Assembly (NCBI RefSeq): GCF_000427805.1
Contig: NZ_ATYS01000032.1
Location: 450-63,316, forward strand
Direction of reading: 5' to 3'
DNA from: Budvicia aquatica DSM 5075 = ATCC 35567
GTDB taxonomy: Bacteria > Pseudomonadota > Gammaproteobacteria > Enterobacterales > Enterobacteriaceae
DNA length: 62,867 nucleotides
In this document: positions 61,077 to 62,867 of the stretch, piece after piece
Position numbering within the stretch: position 1 is the first letter of the stretch
Layout of the letters: every line of letters begins with the position of its first letter
Program-made: the position numbers and the translations under genes
Notes under the pieces: model-generated
Told to the model about the DNA's origin: nothing
The model's input: the letters and a program-made list of their open reading frames with translations, nothing else
The model's database searches: none

Positions 61077-61381
61077 AGACGTACCTTTAATTTAATCAGC
61101 AACACATGAAAGCACTAATATTGACTATTATGCACTGATTTCATAGAAAAAGCCTTTCCAATGAAGGCTTACGCTCCACGATCACACACATTAATCGTCC
61201 TCAGTGTAGCCACTCAGAGTACAGGAAAGGTCAAAAGATTAACCAAGTTGGCGGGCAAAAAGGCTAGATGATCAGTCAGAATATGGCGCAAGTATTGACT
61301 TGTTATCAATATGATTTTTTGTGAAACAGAGCCAATCTAAGCTGATAATGTTTGAAGTTCATAGGATATTCCCGCTTAACC
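61077..61381. other. Gap before the disrupted repeats
   Basis: This 305-bp region between the PRD regulator and the repeat cluster contains no ORF or hairpin that I can support. The regulator promoter must lie here, but I cannot place it. Confidence 0.45.
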
Positions 61382-61498
61382 AAGCGCTGGTTTGTTAGCT
61401 AAAACCTGGATGATTCGCTGCGCTCACCCTGCGGGCCATTCACGAGGCGAATGTTTGCTTCGCCTACGGCTCTCGTTCCCGTTTTCACGGGGATGACG
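61382..61498 (+). repeat. Dispersed palindrome copy split by a 66-bp insert
   Basis: The left part AAGCGCTGGTTTGTTAGC with TAAAACCTGGAT ends at 61411. The right part CCCGTTTTCACGGGGATGACG resumes at 61478. Together they make a normal family core and end. Between them, 61412-61477 is foreign (GATTCGCTGCGCTCACCC ... CGGCTCTCGTT). No target duplication is visible. Confidence 0.7.
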
Positions 61499-61604
61499 GG
61501 GGAGGAACTGTTTGCAAAACAAGTATTCGTATCGCGTCTAGCTTAAGGAAATGCTGAGCGAAGCATCCAGCCTTTAAGCCGTTATCTCTAACCGTTGCCC
61601 CCAA

Positions 61605-61626
61605 GGTCGTCATCCCCGTGAAAACG
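61605..61626 (+). repeat. Dispersed palindrome cut off by the IS element
   Basis: CGTCATCCCCGTGAAAACG is the start of a family unit, and the expected second arm CGGGGATGACG is missing. The IS end begins at 61627, so the insertion went into the hairpin loop region. Confidence 0.75.
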
Positions 61627-62867
61627 CACTACTGTCCGGAATAAATAAAAAGATATCAAAAATGGAAAACCAATTGCTTATCAATAAGTAAGTTGGTTTT
61701 CCTTCGTCGCTCTCTTGCTAAGCCCCCATCAAAACTCACTGGATGAAATAAGGCCCCTCTCACTTCTGATAACAATATCCACAGACTCTTTTGAGGTTGA
61801 CTTTTTTGCCGATAAATCGATAACAATAAATAGGCTATCAGTGACGTTAATATCTGTATACGAACTGCGTTATAACTGCGCCCTAAGTATTGCTTTATCT
61901 TTAAATGCTGTTTTATCCACTTGAAAAACAACTCTATTTCCCAGCGGCTTTTATATAACATGGCGATTTCAATGGCCGGACTTTCAATATCATTTGTGGC
62001 AAAAATCAGCGGGACCGGATTACCTTCGCGCGCGACAGTGACTCTCCTTAACGGACGAACGTACCAATTTCTTTTCCCTCCCCGTGGATGAGTATTCTTA
62101 AACTTCACCATTTCATCCGAAAGAATAACCGCCTTATCATCCTCAGGGATGATGCGAGATTCGACAACGGACAGGCTGACATTATCCTTAAATCGGGTCA
62201 CAAAACGGGCATTCTTAGATTCAAAGGATGCCCACCAGTTATAGTCACAGTAACCTTTATCGAAAACGTAAGTGGCATATTCTTCGAGATTGAGCTTCAT
62301 CCCTTCAGTCAAATCGTTCACGTTTGCGTGCGTAAATGAACAATCAACCGGTGATGAAACATTAGCGTTATAGAGTAAATGCAATTTAATCCCTTGGGTA
62401 AAGCCGTTTCGAGATAAACGCGTCCATGGGTCAAAATATCGGCCCTTCAGAGTAAAACTGGTGGAATCAATGAGATATAGCGCATGCGTGTAGTTTTTAC
62501 GGATACGGCGAGAAACGAAGGACATGAGGTGTGTAGCCACTTGAAAGAAAATGTCGCAAGAGCGTCGAGCATTGGCATCGGATAACGTTGAACGGCGAAC
62601 AGGGGGACAACCCAGTCGAGGATGATGAGAAGTATGAAAATTAAAGCTGGCTTCTAATGAACGTAAACTGGGGACAGCAGCCAACTGAGCATAAAGCATA
62701 AAGACCAATTGATGCCAGCAAGTAAAGCCTTTTGAATACTTATCGGCTTGAAACTGCTGAACTAAAGAATCGAAATATTGGCGAGGAAAAGCCTTCATAA
62801 TGTGTTCAAAATAGCTTATATTTTTCATGTTGCAGAAGCAGGAAAGTGGACTGGCGTTCATGAGGTT
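61627..62867 (-). mobile_element. IS4-family insertion sequence, one end outside the window
   Basis: The inner end is CACTACTGTCCGGAATAAAT starting at 61627, directly after the truncated palindrome. The transposase ends 29 bp inside. The other end and its inverted repeat are beyond 62867, so target duplication cannot be checked. Confidence 0.85.
61656..62828 (-). CDS. IS4-family transposase with DUF4372-type N-terminus
   Basis: The preferred start is ATG 62828 (MKNISYFEHIMKAF), giving 390 residues; an earlier ATG at 62861 and a later one at 62798 are possible. The N-terminus (FPRQYFDSLVQQFQADKYSKGFTCWHQLVFML) is that of DUF4372-containing IS4 transposases. The DDE triad appears as Asp in YLIDSTSF, Asp in YVFDKGYCD and Glu in the YREK-type motif YKSRWEIELFFKWIKQHL. 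The frame is complete, so the element may be active if its outer end is intact. Confidence 0.88.
   Translation of the reverse strand: MKNISYFEHIMKAFPRQYFDSLVQQFQADKYSKGFTCWHQLVFMLYAQLAAVPSLRSLEASFNFHTSHHPRLGCPPVRRSTLSDANARRSCDIFFQVATHLMSFVSRRIRKNYTHALYLIDSTSFTLKGRYFDPWTRLSRNGFTQGIKLHLLYNANVSSPVDCSFTHANVNDLTEGMKLNLEEYATYVFDKGYCDYNWWASFESKNARFVTRFKDNVSLSVVESRIIPEDDKAVILSDEMVKFKNTHPRGGKRNWYVRPLRRVTVAREGNPVPLIFATNDIESPAIEIAMLYKSRWEIELFFKWIKQHLKIKQYLGRSYNAVRIQILTSLIAYLLLSIYRQKSQPQKSLWILLSEVRGALFHPVSFDGGLARERRRKTNLLIDKQLVFHF

Overview
The window is a stretch of enterobacterial chromosome. It carries several gene blocks in the order known from Escherichia coli and its relatives: thrS-infC-rpmI-rplT-pheM-pheS-pheT-ihfA-btuC-btuD with nlpC beyond; aroH-ppsR-ppsA; msrC-proQ-prc-htpX; yciH-pyrF-lapB-lapA-pgpB-ribA; and cysB-topA-yciN-sohB-yciK. 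These blocks are joined differently from E. coli, and typical neighbours are missing (no btuE, ydiU/ydiV or acnA at the expected places). Moderate GC content, an ERIC element and dense dispersed palindromic repeats fit Enterobacterales outside the core Escherichia group. A Budviciaceae-like organism is my guess, from memory of protein similarity only.

Layout. 1-1.5 kb: accessory genes of unknown function, including a truncated one. 1.6-4.1 kb: yggL and yidE, the latter behind an FNR-type palindrome and a 32-codon leader ORF. 4.2-6.9 kb: a GNAT enzyme, a cytosolic 5'-nucleotidase, a small unknown protein and a 150-bp repeat in tandem. 6.8-11 kb: a murQ-murP-murR-like operon for N-acetylmuramic acid use, with a coupled TauE/SafE-type permease and a well-formed promoter carrying two 15-bp operator palindromes. 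11-12.3 kb: two unknown proteins. 12.8-17.8 kb: ppsA, ppsR and aroH. 17.8-26.4 kb: an accessory region (lipoprotein, AT-rich membrane ORF, GNAT gene lodged against a broken copy of the lplA 3' end, lplA, a WYL regulator/VOC/EVE module, nlpC, a SUKH-type protein, ltaE and a predicted zinc metalloprotease). 26.6-35.7 kb: the B12 importer genes, ihfA and the translation operon with its phe attenuator. 35.9-48.3 kb: housekeeping genes including ynhF, purR, htpX, prc, proQ, pyrF and lapAB. 48.5-55.9 kb: ribA, cysB, topA, yciN, sohB and yciK. 55.9-61.1 kb: a catabolic locus with an AbgA-like M20 hydrolase, a DcuC-family transporter and a PTS-domain (PRD) activator. 61.4-62.9 kb: disrupted repeats and an IS4-family element running off the edge.

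How the parts work together. MurP imports and phosphorylates MurNAc, MurQ removes its lactyl ether, and the RpiR-type regulator probably acts at the two palindromes. The DcuC-like carrier and AbgA-like hydrolase look like an uptake-and-cleavage pair. They sit behind a class II FNR-type promoter and next to a PRD regulator, which suggests anaerobic, PTS-signalled use of an amide-linked acid. I found no CRISPR array, rRNA, tRNA or convincing new defence system. The most unusual items are the PRD/DcuC/M20 locus, the GNAT insertion within duplicated lplA sequence, the repeat family with nested insertions, and the orphan zincin near a SUKH protein.
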